A stretch of 57,266 bases of DNA from contig CAMSTY010000017.1 of the NCBI GenBank assembly GCA_947063875.1, positions 1 through 57,266 of the forward strand. The letters are read 5' to 3'. The stretch is from an uncultured bacterium. GTDB taxonomy: Bacteria > Bacillota > Clostridia > Lachnospirales > Lachnospiraceae. Position 1 is the stretch's first letter. Every line of letters starts with the position of its first letter. A model generated the notes under the pieces. That model was not told where the DNA came from. It searched no databases and worked only from the letters and a program-made list of their open reading frames with translations. Position numbers and translations under genes: made by a program. This document shows positions 16,311 to 25,017 of the stretch, one piece after another.

Positions 16311-16805
16311 ATGTCAGTATCCTTTATCCGCGTAGATGACCGTATGATTCATGGCCAGACCTGTACCCGATGGGCTTTGGAGTTTCCCTGTGACGGACTG
16401 GTGGCAGTCAATGACCTGGCAGCAAGCAATCCAGTATTGAAGGCAGCTTATAAGAGCGCTTCCGGCAAGAAGACTTTTGTGTGGACGATGGAAGAGTGGA
16501 AGGCAAAATGCCAGAAGGTACTGGATAGCAAGGACCAGTATTTTCTGATTACCAAGAATCCGGTGGATATGAAAAAAATCCTGGTGGACCAGGGTTTTCA
16601 ATCGGGAATCAAGACCGTGGTCATCGGTCCTTGTAACGACCGGCCGGGGGCCAAGAAGCTGGGAAACAACCAGTCCATAACCCAGGAGGAGGCACAGGCC
16701 TTGGAGGATATTATGAAACAGGGATACAGCGTGGAATTTGCACTGTTAAAGGATGAAGCCATCGGAAACTGGACCAAATTCAGAGGGCAGTTCGGCTTTA
16801 ATTAA
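16311..16805 (+). CDS. PTS EIIB component, mannose/fructose/sorbose family
   Basis: The 164-residue protein shows the EIIB signature RVDDRMIHGQ at the N-terminus, with His14 as the phosphorylated residue. It receives phosphate from EIIA and transfers it to sugar entering through IIC/IID. The start follows AAGGAGGA with proper spacing; an in-frame upstream ATG at 16284 lacks a ribosome site. It lies about 100 bases after the IIA gene, a gap containing a small hairpin. Confidence 0.9.
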   Translation: MSVSFIRVDDRMIHGQTCTRWALEFPCDGLVAVNDLAASNPVLKAAYKSASGKKTFVWTMEEWKAKCQKVLDSKDQYFLITKNPVDMKKILVDQGFQSGIKTVVIGPCNDRPGAKKLGNNQSITQEEAQALEDIMKQGYSVEFALLKDEAIGNWTKFRGQFGFN

Positions 16806-16838
16806 AATCAAATAGAACAGAGAAAGGCGGCAGACATT

Positions 16839-17681
16839 ATGCAGATTAATATGATACAGGCGATTCTTCTGGGTCTGTGTGCATGCTTATCCAGTATGCC
16901 GGGCTTAGGCGGAACAACATTTGGCAACTATACACTGGGCCGGCCCCTGGTAGCTGGTATGGTAGTGGGGTTGATTCTGGGAGATATGCAGACTGGCATT
17001 ATTTTAGGTGCGGCGATTCAGGTGATTTACATAGCGCTGGTAACGCCGGGAGGAACCGTATCCGCCGATGTGCGTGCGATCAGCTACATCGGCATCCCGC
17101 TTTCCGTTTGCGCCATCAAAGGCATGGGACTGGACCCTTCCTCTTCTGCGGCAAGGGATATGGCGGCGGCTCTCGGGGCAGCAGTGGGAACGCTGGGAAC
17201 CGTACTGTTCTACGGAACAGCAACTGTGAACCTGCTTTGGCAGCACATAGGCTGGAAGGCAGTGGAAAAGGGTGATTTTAAGAAATTGTACCTGGTAAAT
17301 ATGGGGTTTCCGTGGATTTCGCATTTTCTGTGCTCCTTCTTGCCTACCGTAATCATTACGATGGCAGGTTCCAGCATGGTAGATTTGATGAAAGCTTATC
17401 TTCCCATGGATGGCGTGGCGATGAAGACTTTGTTTACCGTGGGCAGCTTGCTTCCGGCAGTAGGAGTCGCTATTTTGTTAAAGCAGGTGATCAACAAATC
17501 CCTGGATTTTCTTACCTTTTTCTTTGGCTTTACCCTGGCGGCCTGCATGGGCGTGAACCTGATCGGGGCGGCTGCAATCGGCGGATTTTTTGCAGTAACC
17601 AACTATAAGATCCAGATGCTGAAGCTGCGTCCGGCAGTGGCAGGGGCGGCCGCATATGACGATGAAGAGGAGGATATTTAA
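16839..17681 (+). CDS. PTS EIIC permease component, mannose/sorbose family
   Basis: The 280-residue multi-helix protein matches EIIC of the mannose family: an N-terminal LGGTTFGNYTLGRPLVAGMV segment, the GAAIQVIYIALVTPGGTVSADV stretch of alternating helices, and a hydrophobic C-terminal half ending in an acidic tail. It forms the membrane channel with EIID. It begins 33 bases after EIIB and ends two bases before EIID, consistent with one operon. Confidence 0.9.
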   Translation: MQINMIQAILLGLCACLSSMPGLGGTTFGNYTLGRPLVAGMVVGLILGDMQTGIILGAAIQVIYIALVTPGGTVSADVRAISYIGIPLSVCAIKGMGLDPSSSAARDMAAALGAAVGTLGTVLFYGTATVNLLWQHIGWKAVEKGDFKKLYLVNMGFPWISHFLCSFLPTVIITMAGSSMVDLMKAYLPMDGVAMKTLFTVGSLLPAVGVAILLKQVINKSLDFLTFFFGFTLAACMGVNLIGAAAIGGFFAVTNYKIQMLKLRPAVAGAAAYDDEEEDI

Positions 17682-17683
17682 AG

Positions 17684-18496
17684 ATGAAAAAATTATCAAA
17701 GAAAACACTGAATAAATCTTTTTTATCCTGGTTTTACGGCAACCTGACCTGCTTTTCCCAGGAGCACATGCAGACCTTTGGATACCTTTGCTCCATGCTG
17801 CCGGTTGTAGATGAACTTTATGATACTCAGGAGGAGAAAAAGGATGCCATGCAGACTTATACGGCGTTCTTTAATACGGAGCCTCAGATCGGGACCCTGG
17901 TGGTCGGTATGACTGCCGGCCTGGAGGAAGCCAAGGCAAACGGCGAGGCGCTTGACGGGGAGACCATTAATGGTATCCGTGCCGGTCTGATGGGGCCGTT
18001 GGCGGGAATTGGCGATTCTCTGATCGTAGGCACCTTGATTCCGATTCTTCTGGGTATCGGCCTGGGGCTTTCGGGAAACGGTTCACCTTTGGGGGCGATT
18101 TTCTACATCGTTACCTGGAACCTGCTGATGTTCTTCGGGATGAAATTTGCCTACTTTAAGGGTTATGAAATGGGCGGAAAAGCCGTGGAACTGCTGGTAG
18201 GGGAGCAGGCCCAGGCGTTAAGAGATTCTATTATCATGATCGGTACCATGGTAATCGGCGCAGTGGCGGCCAGCTGGATCAATGTTACCACATCTTTTGC
18301 AATACCGGGAGTGATTGAACTGCAGAGCACCTTGGATTCGGTTTATCCCAAGCTGCTCTCGGCCGGAACCGTGATTTTCTGCTGGTGGCTGATGACAAAA
18401 AGAAAAATTTCCCCCACGATGGTAATGCTTCTGCTGGTTGTGATTGCATTTGTAGGCGTTTTGCTTGGATTCTTTGATCCAGGTTTGTCTTACTAA
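17684..18496 (+). CDS. PTS EIID component, mannose/sorbose family
   Basis: The 270-residue protein carries EIID landmarks: the N-terminal SWFYGNLTCFSQEHMQTFGY region, the FFNTEPQIGTLVVGMTAGLEE segment, the RAGLMGPLAGIGDSLIVGTL loop and C-terminal hydrophobic helices. It completes the membrane complex with EIIC. Translation is probably coupled to IIC because only two bases separate them. Confidence 0.9.
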   Translation: MKKLSKKTLNKSFLSWFYGNLTCFSQEHMQTFGYLCSMLPVVDELYDTQEEKKDAMQTYTAFFNTEPQIGTLVVGMTAGLEEAKANGEALDGETINGIRAGLMGPLAGIGDSLIVGTLIPILLGIGLGLSGNGSPLGAIFYIVTWNLLMFFGMKFAYFKGYEMGGKAVELLVGEQAQALRDSIIMIGTMVIGAVAASWINVTTSFAIPGVIELQSTLDSVYPKLLSAGTVIFCWWLMTKRKISPTMVMLLLVVIAFVGVLLGFFDPGLSY

Positions 18497-18546
18497 GAAA
18501 TGTAAAGGTGCAGATAATGTCTCACATGGAAAAGGAGTGAAAAGCG

Positions 18547-18825
18547 ATGCCTGAAACACAAAGAGAATTTCTGATTCGGGAGGCAAAAATGCAGACGGAG
18601 GCTTTGCAGAGAATCGGAGCCTGGAGACGGCTGGCGCTGTCAGCCATGGCAATCAGCGGATTGATGGCATACACCGGGTTTGTGCAGGAAGCGAATATTC
18701 TGAGGGGAGTGTTTGGGATAGGGATAGCAGTGATTTCCGGCGGCGTTTCATTCCTGACCAGTGTGGGAAAGGAAAACGGGAAAAAGAATGTAGAAAAGAT
18801 CCTGAAGGCGGCAGAGGAACTGTGA
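18547..18825 (+). CDS. small membrane protein at the end of the PTS operon
   Basis: The 92-residue product has a charged N-terminal helix (about 1-27), two predicted membrane helices (about 28-45 and 53-72) and a basic then acidic tail. I do not recognise it. It follows EIID by 50 bases with AAGGAG upstream of its ATG and is followed by a hairpin, so it is probably the last gene of the PTS operon. A small accessory or regulator of the IIC/IID complex is one possibility. Confidence 0.65.
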   Translation: MPETQREFLIREAKMQTEALQRIGAWRRLALSAMAISGLMAYTGFVQEANILRGVFGIGIAVISGGVSFLTSVGKENGKKNVEKILKAAEEL

Positions 18826-18832
18826 AAAGGGA

Positions 18833-18861
18833 TCAGGGAGGCACGGGAGGTGGCTCCCTGA
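18833..18861 (+). terminator. possible terminator after the PTS operon
   Basis: TCAGGGAG and CTCCCTGA form an 8-bp stem with a 13-base loop just after the small membrane-protein stop. It lacks a T-run, so termination strength is uncertain. Confidence 0.35.
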
Positions 18862-18976
18862 AGCCTGTTCCCACAGCCGGGTGATAGAAAAAGCGGCTTT
18901 CAAAAGTGGCGTTCTGGTGATAAAATAATAATTCAGGGGTAACAGGGGAACCTGACGGGCAGGAAAGGATTGTGGT

Positions 18977-19954
18977 ATGGAGAGACGGCAGGATAAGAAG
19001 GTGTTGCAGATACTGACGGGGGTTTTGCTGGGGATATTGGTGGCTGCGTTTGCCTGGTATTCGTCGAATGAGGGGTTGGAACAGACCATGGGACAGGGCA
19101 AAAAGTATAAGTTTGGTGCTACTTATATGACCATGAACAATCCTTTCTATGAGATTATTGATGATGAGATCCGCAGCCAGCTGGAGGCCAGAGGGGATAT
19201 TCTGATTACCAGGGACCCGGCGTTGGATGTGGAAAAGCAGATTGACCAGGTCCAGGAACTGATTGACCGGAATGTAGATGGGATTTTTATTAACCCCGTG
19301 GATTGGAAAAGAATCGGGCCGGCCCTCGAGGAGGCTTCAAAAGTGGGAATTCCGATAATTGTGGTGGATACGGATGTGTTTGAATCGGAAAGGGTGGCCT
19401 GTACGATCGTGTCTGACAATTATCAGGCCGGCGGGTTGTGTGCCGCTCATCTTTTGGAGCATGCGGCCGGAGGGAATATTTTGCTTCTGACCCATAGCGC
19501 AGCGAAATCAGGGGTGGATCGGATTCAAGGGTTTAAGGATGCCATAGAGGGGCATGAGGAGTTCCGGATTCTGGCGGAAGGGGATTGCCTGGGCCAGCTG
19601 GAAAGGGCGATGCCGGTGACGGAGGAGCTGTTGGAACAGTATCCGGAAACGGATATTATCATGTGCCTGAATGACCTGGCGGCCATGGGGGCTATGGCTG
19701 CTTTGAAAGATGCAGGGCTGGAGGGAAAGATTGCCGTATATGGGGTGGATGGTTCTCCGGATGGCAAATCCATGGTTGAGGCCGGATTTATGGCGGCCAC
19801 GGCGGCTCAGTTTCCCAGGGAGATCGGCAGAGAGGCAGCTTCTGCAGTTTATCGGATTCTGGAGGGGCAGCCGGTGGAAAAGGTTGTCAGAATCCGGACG
19901 GAACTGGTTACCAGGGGGAACCTGGAACAATATGGAAGCGATGGGTGGCAGTAG
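18977..19954 (+). CDS. membrane-anchored sugar-binding protein (RbsB/LacI-type, Peripla_BP_4)
   Basis: The 325-residue protein has an uncleaved-looking N-terminal helix (about 9-27) without a lipobox and then a type I periplasmic binding fold: KFGATYMTMNNPFYEIIDDE, VDGIFINPVDWKRIGPAL, IPIIVVDTDV, and the C-terminal IAVYGVDGSPDG. It binds a sugar outside the cell. It is directly followed by a histidine kinase gene, with no transporter genes, so sensing by delivery of ligand-bound protein to the kinase is likely. It follows the PTS operon, suggesting that the sensed sugar and the PTS sugar are related. Confidence 0.85.
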   Translation: MERRQDKKVLQILTGVLLGILVAAFAWYSSNEGLEQTMGQGKKYKFGATYMTMNNPFYEIIDDEIRSQLEARGDILITRDPALDVEKQIDQVQELIDRNVDGIFINPVDWKRIGPALEEASKVGIPIIVVDTDVFESERVACTIVSDNYQAGGLCAAHLLEHAAGGNILLLTHSAAKSGVDRIQGFKDAIEGHEEFRILAEGDCLGQLERAMPVTEELLEQYPETDIIMCLNDLAAMGAMAALKDAGLEGKIAVYGVDGSPDGKSMVEAGFMAATAAQFPREIGREAASAVYRILEGQPVEKVVRIRTELVTRGNLEQYGSDGWQ

Positions 19955-19961
19955 CAGAGGA

Positions 19962-21266
19962 ATGAGCAGAGAAAAAATCATCACAAATTTACAGCAGGCG
20001 GTCTATATTTTGAATTTTGCGGTGGTATGCCTGGTGGCGGGAAGCATGACATTCAGTATCTGGAGGATTGTGGATGCCATGGAGGCGGAGGCATTTCTGA
20101 ACCTGATCCGGGTCAGGCCCTGGAAACCCAGGACGATATGGATTGCCTCGATTACCGGGTACCTGTGCCTGGTACTTTTGAGCTGCCTGGGCCAGCTTTG
20201 GGAGCATAAGGGAAAGCATGTGCGTTTTTTCATCACGGCAGGGGAAATGTTTTTGTGTATCGGAACCACCGTAGCCTTGAATATGAATTATAACGGCCTG
20301 GTTCTTCTGGTGGTGGCGGATTTGGTGCGGGGGCAGCGGGGAAGCCGTCAGAAGCTGATCCTGGGGATTGCCATTGTGGGGCTCTATACCATTGTCAATT
20401 ACAATCTGACCGGGAATTATTTTAATATGATTCCCTGGGAAGCCTTTCTCACAGGCTATCATACCAGTACCCAGGCATTTTTGAAGGGGACTTTGAGTGT
20501 GCTTGCTTCTATGAATCTGGTGCTTTTTATTCTCTATATGGTGATGCTGATCCAGGGAGAATATCAGGAGAGGGAGAGGATTCAGAATCTTAACGAGCAG
20601 CTGGAGGAGGCGAACCGGAAGTTAAAAGAGTATGCCGTGGAGGCGGAGAAAAATGCAGAGATGCGGGAGAGAAACCGGCTGGCCAGGGAGATTCATGATA
20701 CTTTGGGGCATGCGTTGACAGGGATTGTGGCCGGCGTTGATGCCTGCCTGACCATGATTGACCTTTCTCCGGAGGCTACGAAGCAGCAGCTGGAAAAAAT
20801 CGGGCAGGTGGCAAGAGAGGGCATGACCGATGTCCGCCGTTCTGTCAAAAAGTTAAGGCCGGATGCGCTGGAAAAACTGGAACTGGAGGAGGCCATTGTG
20901 AAAATGCTGAGGGATGCAGGGGCCGCTTCCCGGGCAGAGATTCAGTTTCAGAATCAGGTAAAGCCGCTGCGGTTTCACGAGGATGAGGAAGAAGTGATTT
21001 ACCGGGTAGTCCAGGAGGCCACCACCAATGCGATCCGGCATGGTCATGCGGACAAAATCACCATTTCCATTTCCAAGACAGATCAATGGCTGACTATCCG
21101 CATAGAGGATAACGGCATTGGCTGTGAGAAGGTGGAAGAGGGGTTTGGATTAAAACATATGGAGGAGCGGCTGAGCCTTTTGGAGGGAACTTTGGGGTAT
21201 GGGAGCCGGGAGGGATTTTATATTATTGCCCGGATACCGATCCGCTGGGGGGAGGAGCATGAATGA
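19962..21266 (+). CDS. membrane sensor histidine kinase (HisKA_3/NarX-LiaS type)
   Basis: The protein of about 434 residues has around five N-terminal hydrophobic segments to roughly residue 190, a coiled coil (QNLNEQLEEANRKLKEYA), a HisKA_3 domain with phospho-acceptor His245 in NRLAREIHDTLGHALTGI, and an HATPase domain (VVQEATTNAIRHGHA, DNGIGCEK). The start is uncertain: ATGs at 19932, 19941 and 19962 are all in frame and none has an ideal ribosome site; 19962 avoids overlap with the preceding stop at 19954. It phosphorylates the response regulator encoded next, to which it is coupled by a 4-base ATGA overlap. Confidence 0.85.
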   Translation: MSREKIITNLQQAVYILNFAVVCLVAGSMTFSIWRIVDAMEAEAFLNLIRVRPWKPRTIWIASITGYLCLVLLSCLGQLWEHKGKHVRFFITAGEMFLCIGTTVALNMNYNGLVLLVVADLVRGQRGSRQKLILGIAIVGLYTIVNYNLTGNYFNMIPWEAFLTGYHTSTQAFLKGTLSVLASMNLVLFILYMVMLIQGEYQERERIQNLNEQLEEANRKLKEYAVEAEKNAEMRERNRLAREIHDTLGHALTGIVAGVDACLTMIDLSPEATKQQLEKIGQVAREGMTDVRRSVKKLRPDALEKLELEEAIVKMLRDAGAASRAEIQFQNQVKPLRFHEDEEEVIYRVVQEATTNAIRHGHADKITISISKTDQWLTIRIEDNGIGCEKVEEGFGLKHMEERLSLLEGTLGYGSREGFYIIARIPIRWGEEHE

Positions 21267-21946
21267 GGGAGAAAATAAAACTTATGATTGCGGATGACCA
21301 GGAATTAATCCGGGATAGCCTGAGGATTGTATTGTCTGCCAATCCGGATATGGAGGTCATCGATACGGTGGCTGACGGGTGGGAGGTTATCCGTTCGGTG
21401 CGAGGGGCAAAGCCGGATGTGATACTGATGGATGTGCGGATGCCGGGGATGGATGGGGTGTCCTGTACCCAGATTATCAAGGAGAATTATCCGCAGATCA
21501 AGATCATTATCCTGACGACCTTTGATGATGACGAGTATGTATATAATGCTCTCAAATATGGCGCCAGCGGTTATCTTCTGAAAGGGGTGTCCATGGCAGA
21601 ACTGGCCTCGGCAATCCGCACGGTGTATAGCGGAAAAGCTATGATTAATCCGGATATCGCGGTGAAGGTAGTTCGTCTTTTTTCCCAGATGGCAAAAGGA
21701 AATTATACCATTCAGGTAGATGACCGGAACATCGAAGATATTGGAAAGACGGAGTGGAAAGTGATTCAGCAGGTAGGCTATGGCAGATCCAACAAAGAGA
21801 TTGCGGCAGCTTTGAGCCTCTCGGAAGGGACGGTGCGCAACTGCTTGAGTTCTGTCCTGAGCAAGCTGGATTTGCGGGACAGGACCCAGCTGGCCATTTG
21901 GGCGGTGCAGACAGGGGTGACTACCCGGAACATGGACCTGTTTTAG
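21263..21946 (+). CDS. NarL/LuxR-family response regulator
   Basis: The 227-residue protein has a receiver domain with Asp57 (VILMDVRMPGMDG), preceding acidic pair (MIADDQE) and Lys in YLLKGVS, then a C-terminal LuxR-type helix-turn-helix (VGYGRSNKEIAAALSLSEGT) from about 170. It should bind DNA when phosphorylated by the kinase at 19962. Candidate targets are the PTS operator dyad at 15639-15663 and its own operon; this is inference from context. Confidence 0.9.
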   Translation: MREKIKLMIADDQELIRDSLRIVLSANPDMEVIDTVADGWEVIRSVRGAKPDVILMDVRMPGMDGVSCTQIIKENYPQIKIIILTTFDDDEYVYNALKYGASGYLLKGVSMAELASAIRTVYSGKAMINPDIAVKVVRLFSQMAKGNYTIQVDDRNIEDIGKTEWKVIQQVGYGRSNKEIAAALSLSEGTVRNCLSSVLSKLDLRDRTQLAIWAVQTGVTTRNMDLF

Positions 21947-21983
21947 GGCGATTGACAAGAGGGGACAGTGAAGGAGAAGAGCA

Positions 21984-23345
21984 GTGAAAGAGCAGGACAG
22001 TGAAGGGAACGGCTTTATGAGATACGGAGAGAAGAGAATGATCTGGATTCCGGCGGTCATAGGGATTCTTTTGCTCAGCATTGCCGGTGGCTGCATTTGC
22101 TACAGTTTATGGGAAAAACGGCAGGGAACGGTGCTTCGGTTTGGGATGATTGCCGGAAGCTACTGGGACGTGCCTACGGGAAACTGTTACGAGGTGGTTG
22201 ATACGGCAATCCGGCGGTTTGAGGAAAAACACCCAGGGGTAAGGGTGGAATATGTTAGCGGGATTCTCAAAGAGGATTATTCAGAGTGGCTGGCGGAGCA
22301 GATTCTTCTGGGAGAGGAACCGGATGTTTTTATGATTCCGGCAGGGGAGTTGGATATGCTGGCGTCTCTGGGGGTGCTGAAGAATCTGGAATCCCTGATA
22401 GAAAAGGACAAAGAATTTGAAAGCGGCAATTATTATCCGGGTGCGTATCGCTATGGAAATATCCGGGATATCCAGTATGCGCTTCCGTATGAAAGTGTGC
22501 CCACGCTGATGTTTGTCAATAAAACGCTGCTGGACAGAGAGGGGATTGACATGCCAGGAAAGGACTGGACCTGGGAAGAATTTCTGGCGGTCAGCCGCCA
22601 GATTACCAGGGATGCGGACGGGGACGGCCTCGTCGATCAGTTTGGCTGTTTTGATTATGGATGGAAGGAAGCGGTGAATTCCAATGGGATCGAATTGTTT
22701 GAAAAGAATGGGATCACTTCGCATTTTGCGGATTCCCGGGTGGAGGCGGCTATCCGGTTTGTCCGGGATTTGAATGAGATCAACGAAGGATATGCCGTGT
22801 CGGCAAGAGAATTTGACCAGGGGAAAGTAGCCTTTCGGCCTTTTGCGTTTTCGGAATACCGGACTTACAAACCCTATCCCTGGAGAATTAAAAAGTATTC
22901 GGATTTTGAGTGGGATTGTATAAAGCTTCCGGCGGGGCCGGAGGGCACGGGACGATCGGGCCTGGATACCCTTCTTATGGGAATCGGCAGCAGAACCGGG
23001 CAGGAGGCCCTGGCCTGGGAGTTTATCAAGGAACTTTGTTATGAGGAGGAGACCCAGCTTCATCTTCTTGAAGCCTCCCAGGGGATGCCTGCATTGCGGG
23101 GGGCAGTGGAATCGCCGCTTTTGCAGCAGGTACTGGGAAATGACATTCCGGGAAACAACAATATGAATGTGGAGGTGATTCGCCAGGTGATGGAGGAAGC
23201 TGTGGAGGCGCCTAATTTCCGCAGGTATCCGGCAGCGATGAATCTGGCGGACGGAGAGATCAGCCGTATGGTCAATGGCGGAAGATCCATTGACAGCGGA
23301 CTTTTAAAGCTGCAGCGGGAAATCAATGGATTGCTGCGGCAGTAG
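21984..23345 (+). CDS. extracellular solute-binding protein, family 1 type, membrane-anchored
   Basis: The 453-residue protein has an N-terminal hydrophobic helix (about 20-42), possibly an anchor, and then the fold of carbohydrate-binding proteins: AIRRFEEKHPGVRVEYVSGI, EPDVFMIPAGELDML, ALPYESVPTLMFVNKTLLDR, DWTWEEFLAVSRQITRDADG. The GTG start at 21984 has GGAG upstream. No permease genes are present, so with the protein at 18977 it brackets the two-component genes as a second presumed sugar sensor. Confidence 0.85.
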   Translation: MKEQDSEGNGFMRYGEKRMIWIPAVIGILLLSIAGGCICYSLWEKRQGTVLRFGMIAGSYWDVPTGNCYEVVDTAIRRFEEKHPGVRVEYVSGILKEDYSEWLAEQILLGEEPDVFMIPAGELDMLASLGVLKNLESLIEKDKEFESGNYYPGAYRYGNIRDIQYALPYESVPTLMFVNKTLLDREGIDMPGKDWTWEEFLAVSRQITRDADGDGLVDQFGCFDYGWKEAVNSNGIELFEKNGITSHFADSRVEAAIRFVRDLNEINEGYAVSAREFDQGKVAFRPFAFSEYRTYKPYPWRIKKYSDFEWDCIKLPAGPEGTGRSGLDTLLMGIGSRTGQEALAWEFIKELCYEEETQLHLLEASQGMPALRGAVESPLLQQVLGNDIPGNNNMNVEVIRQVMEEAVEAPNFRRYPAAMNLADGEISRMVNGGRSIDSGLLKLQREINGLLRQ

Positions 23346-23363
23346 GAGGAGACGGAGATAAGG

Positions 23364-24173
23364 ATGGAGATTATGAAAAAAGAGATACGGATTTTGTACA
23401 GCGATATTGATGGTACCCTGTTAAACAACAGCCATCATGTTTTTCCCAGGACAAGAAGTAAAATTCTGGATCTGGATGAAAAGGGAATTCCTTTTATTCT
23501 GGTATCGGCCCGGACGCCGGATGGGGTGAGGGTGATCCAGCGGGAATTGGGAAATCGAAGGCCTGTCATCTGCTACAGCGGCGGTTTGATTCTGGACGAG
23601 AACCAAAAGGCGCTTTACAGCCGGCAGATGGAACTGGGACTGGCGGCGGAGATTGCCTCTGCTTTGAAGAAGGTGTGTCCGGAGGTATGCGTGAATGCTT
23701 ATAGCGGAGAACTGTGGGTGACCGAGGACGATAAGAATCCCTGGGTTATGCGGGAAGAGAGGATTACGGAGGAGAAGTCCAAGGCCGGAGAAATCCGGGA
23801 AGCTTTTTTAGAGGCCGGAGGAGTCCACAAATTCCTGCTTATGGGAAATCCGGACGGGATTGCCGGTGCGGAGATGTTTTTGAAAAAGAATTATCCCGGA
23901 CTGTCCATTCTGCGGTCCAATGAGTATTACCTGGAGGTGATGGATGGCTCGGTGGATAAGGCGGCGGGAGTAAGATATCTGTGTGATTATTACAAGATAC
24001 CGCTCAGTGAGGCGGCTGCTTTTGGCGATGGGGAGAATGATGTGGGAATGCTGCAGGCGGTAGGGGAGGGTTATGCTATGGGGAATGCGCCGGAACGGGT
24101 GAAGAGACAGGTGAAGCATGTGACGCTGAGTAATGAGGAGGAAGGGGTTTGGGAGGTGATTAAGGGACTTTAA
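23364..24173 (+). CDS. Cof-type HAD-IIB family phosphatase
   Basis: The 269-residue cytosolic protein has the HAD motif I (LYSDIDGTLLNN, nucleophile Asp14), motif II Ser in VSARTPDG, motif III Lys in SVDKAAGVRYL and motif IV GDGENDVGML. Family members dephosphorylate sugar phosphates or nucleotides. It follows the binding-protein gene by 18 bases and could act on phosphorylated sugars brought in by the PTS. An alternative ATG at 23373 is possible. Confidence 0.9.
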   Translation: MEIMKKEIRILYSDIDGTLLNNSHHVFPRTRSKILDLDEKGIPFILVSARTPDGVRVIQRELGNRRPVICYSGGLILDENQKALYSRQMELGLAAEIASALKKVCPEVCVNAYSGELWVTEDDKNPWVMREERITEEKSKAGEIREAFLEAGGVHKFLLMGNPDGIAGAEMFLKKNYPGLSILRSNEYYLEVMDGSVDKAAGVRYLCDYYKIPLSEAAAFGDGENDVGMLQAVGEGYAMGNAPERVKRQVKHVTLSNEEEGVWEVIKGL

Positions 24174-24280
24174 AAAGAGTTTAGAGAAGTATGGCAAGCC
24201 GGGTTAATGTGATTGTCCTGCATGCAGCGCGGTTTTTTGAAACTTATAGAAAGGGATGGATAAAAAGGGAAGGAAAGAGG

Positions 24281-24661
24281 ATGAAACTAAAGAATGTTTT
24301 GATTACCGTAAAAGACATGGAAAGGTCGATAGCATTTTATAAGGAATTGTTTGGACTGGATGTGGTACTGAATCAGGATGGCAATGTGATCCTGACAGAA
24401 GGGCTGGTGCTTCAGGATGTGGGAATATGGAAAGAATTTCTGAAAAAAGAGGTCATTTTCAGGAATCATGCAGCAGAACTTTACTTTGAGGAGGCGGATC
24501 TGGATCGTTTTGTAAAGAAACTGGAGAATTATAAAGAGCCTGTTGAATATGTGAACCATCTGACGGAGCATTCATGGGGGCAGAAGGTAATCCGTTTTTA
24601 TGATCCGGATGGAAATCTGATTGAAGTGGGAACGCCGATGGGAAAGAATCAGGGGAATTAG
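24281..24661 (+). CDS. VOC (glyoxalase/bleomycin-resistance fold) family protein
   Basis: The 126-residue protein has the VOC beta-alpha-beta-beta-beta pattern: LKNVLITVKDMERSIAFYKE, ELYFEEADLDRFV, and the C-terminal FYDPDGNLIEVGTP motif with the metal-ligand Glu. Metal-dependent isomerase or binding roles are typical; the substrate is unknown. The ATG at 24281 has AAAGAGG before it and fits the family start, whereas the longer frame from 24191 adds a non-homologous 30 residues. Confidence 0.85.
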   Translation: MKLKNVLITVKDMERSIAFYKELFGLDVVLNQDGNVILTEGLVLQDVGIWKEFLKKEVIFRNHAAELYFEEADLDRFVKKLENYKEPVEYVNHLTEHSWGQKVIRFYDPDGNLIEVGTPMGKNQGN

Positions 24662-24825
24662 GGGGAAATGATGTTGCAGATTGACAATAATCCTCATTTA
24701 TAGTAAACTGAAAATAATTTATACTGCTGACATGAAAGAGGCTTTCTGACATGGAAGAGAGGAACATAACAAATGGAAGGACGGGAACCTTCTCCTTCTG
24801 TAGGCATTTTCTGGCAGAGTCCGTG

Positions 24826-24882
24826 GAAAACGCGGCTTGTCGAATGCTGCGTGTGCGCCTTTCGGGGCGTTTTTTCTTTTTA
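24826..24882 (+). terminator. terminator-like hairpin in the HydG leader
   Basis: Within the 356-base gap before hydG, CGCC and GGCG close a short loop followed by TTTTTTCTTTTT near 24868-24880, a plausible intrinsic terminator. Upstream is a GGAAGG...CCTTC pairing. No gene is seen in 24662-25017, and I do not recognise a known riboswitch. Confidence 0.4.
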
Positions 24883-25017
24883 TGAAGCAGGATAAATAAG
24901 GAGAAACTGACAGGGAGGAGCGTACCTGAAAAAAGTCAGGAGAACATCTGGCAGAAAAGGCGCGCAGACCCACCGGAAAGAGAAAGGAGTTTGCGGCAAT
25001 AGCCGCGGGAGAATGGT

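Noticed and set aside
19710-19961. Upstream extension of the histidine kinase frame
   Set aside because: It overlaps the binding-protein gene in another frame and is not membrane-like; the kinase starts near 19962.
24740-24880. Possible known riboswitch in the HydG leader
   Set aside because: I compared it by eye with TPP, SAM, c-di-GMP, folate and guanidine motifs and none fits.
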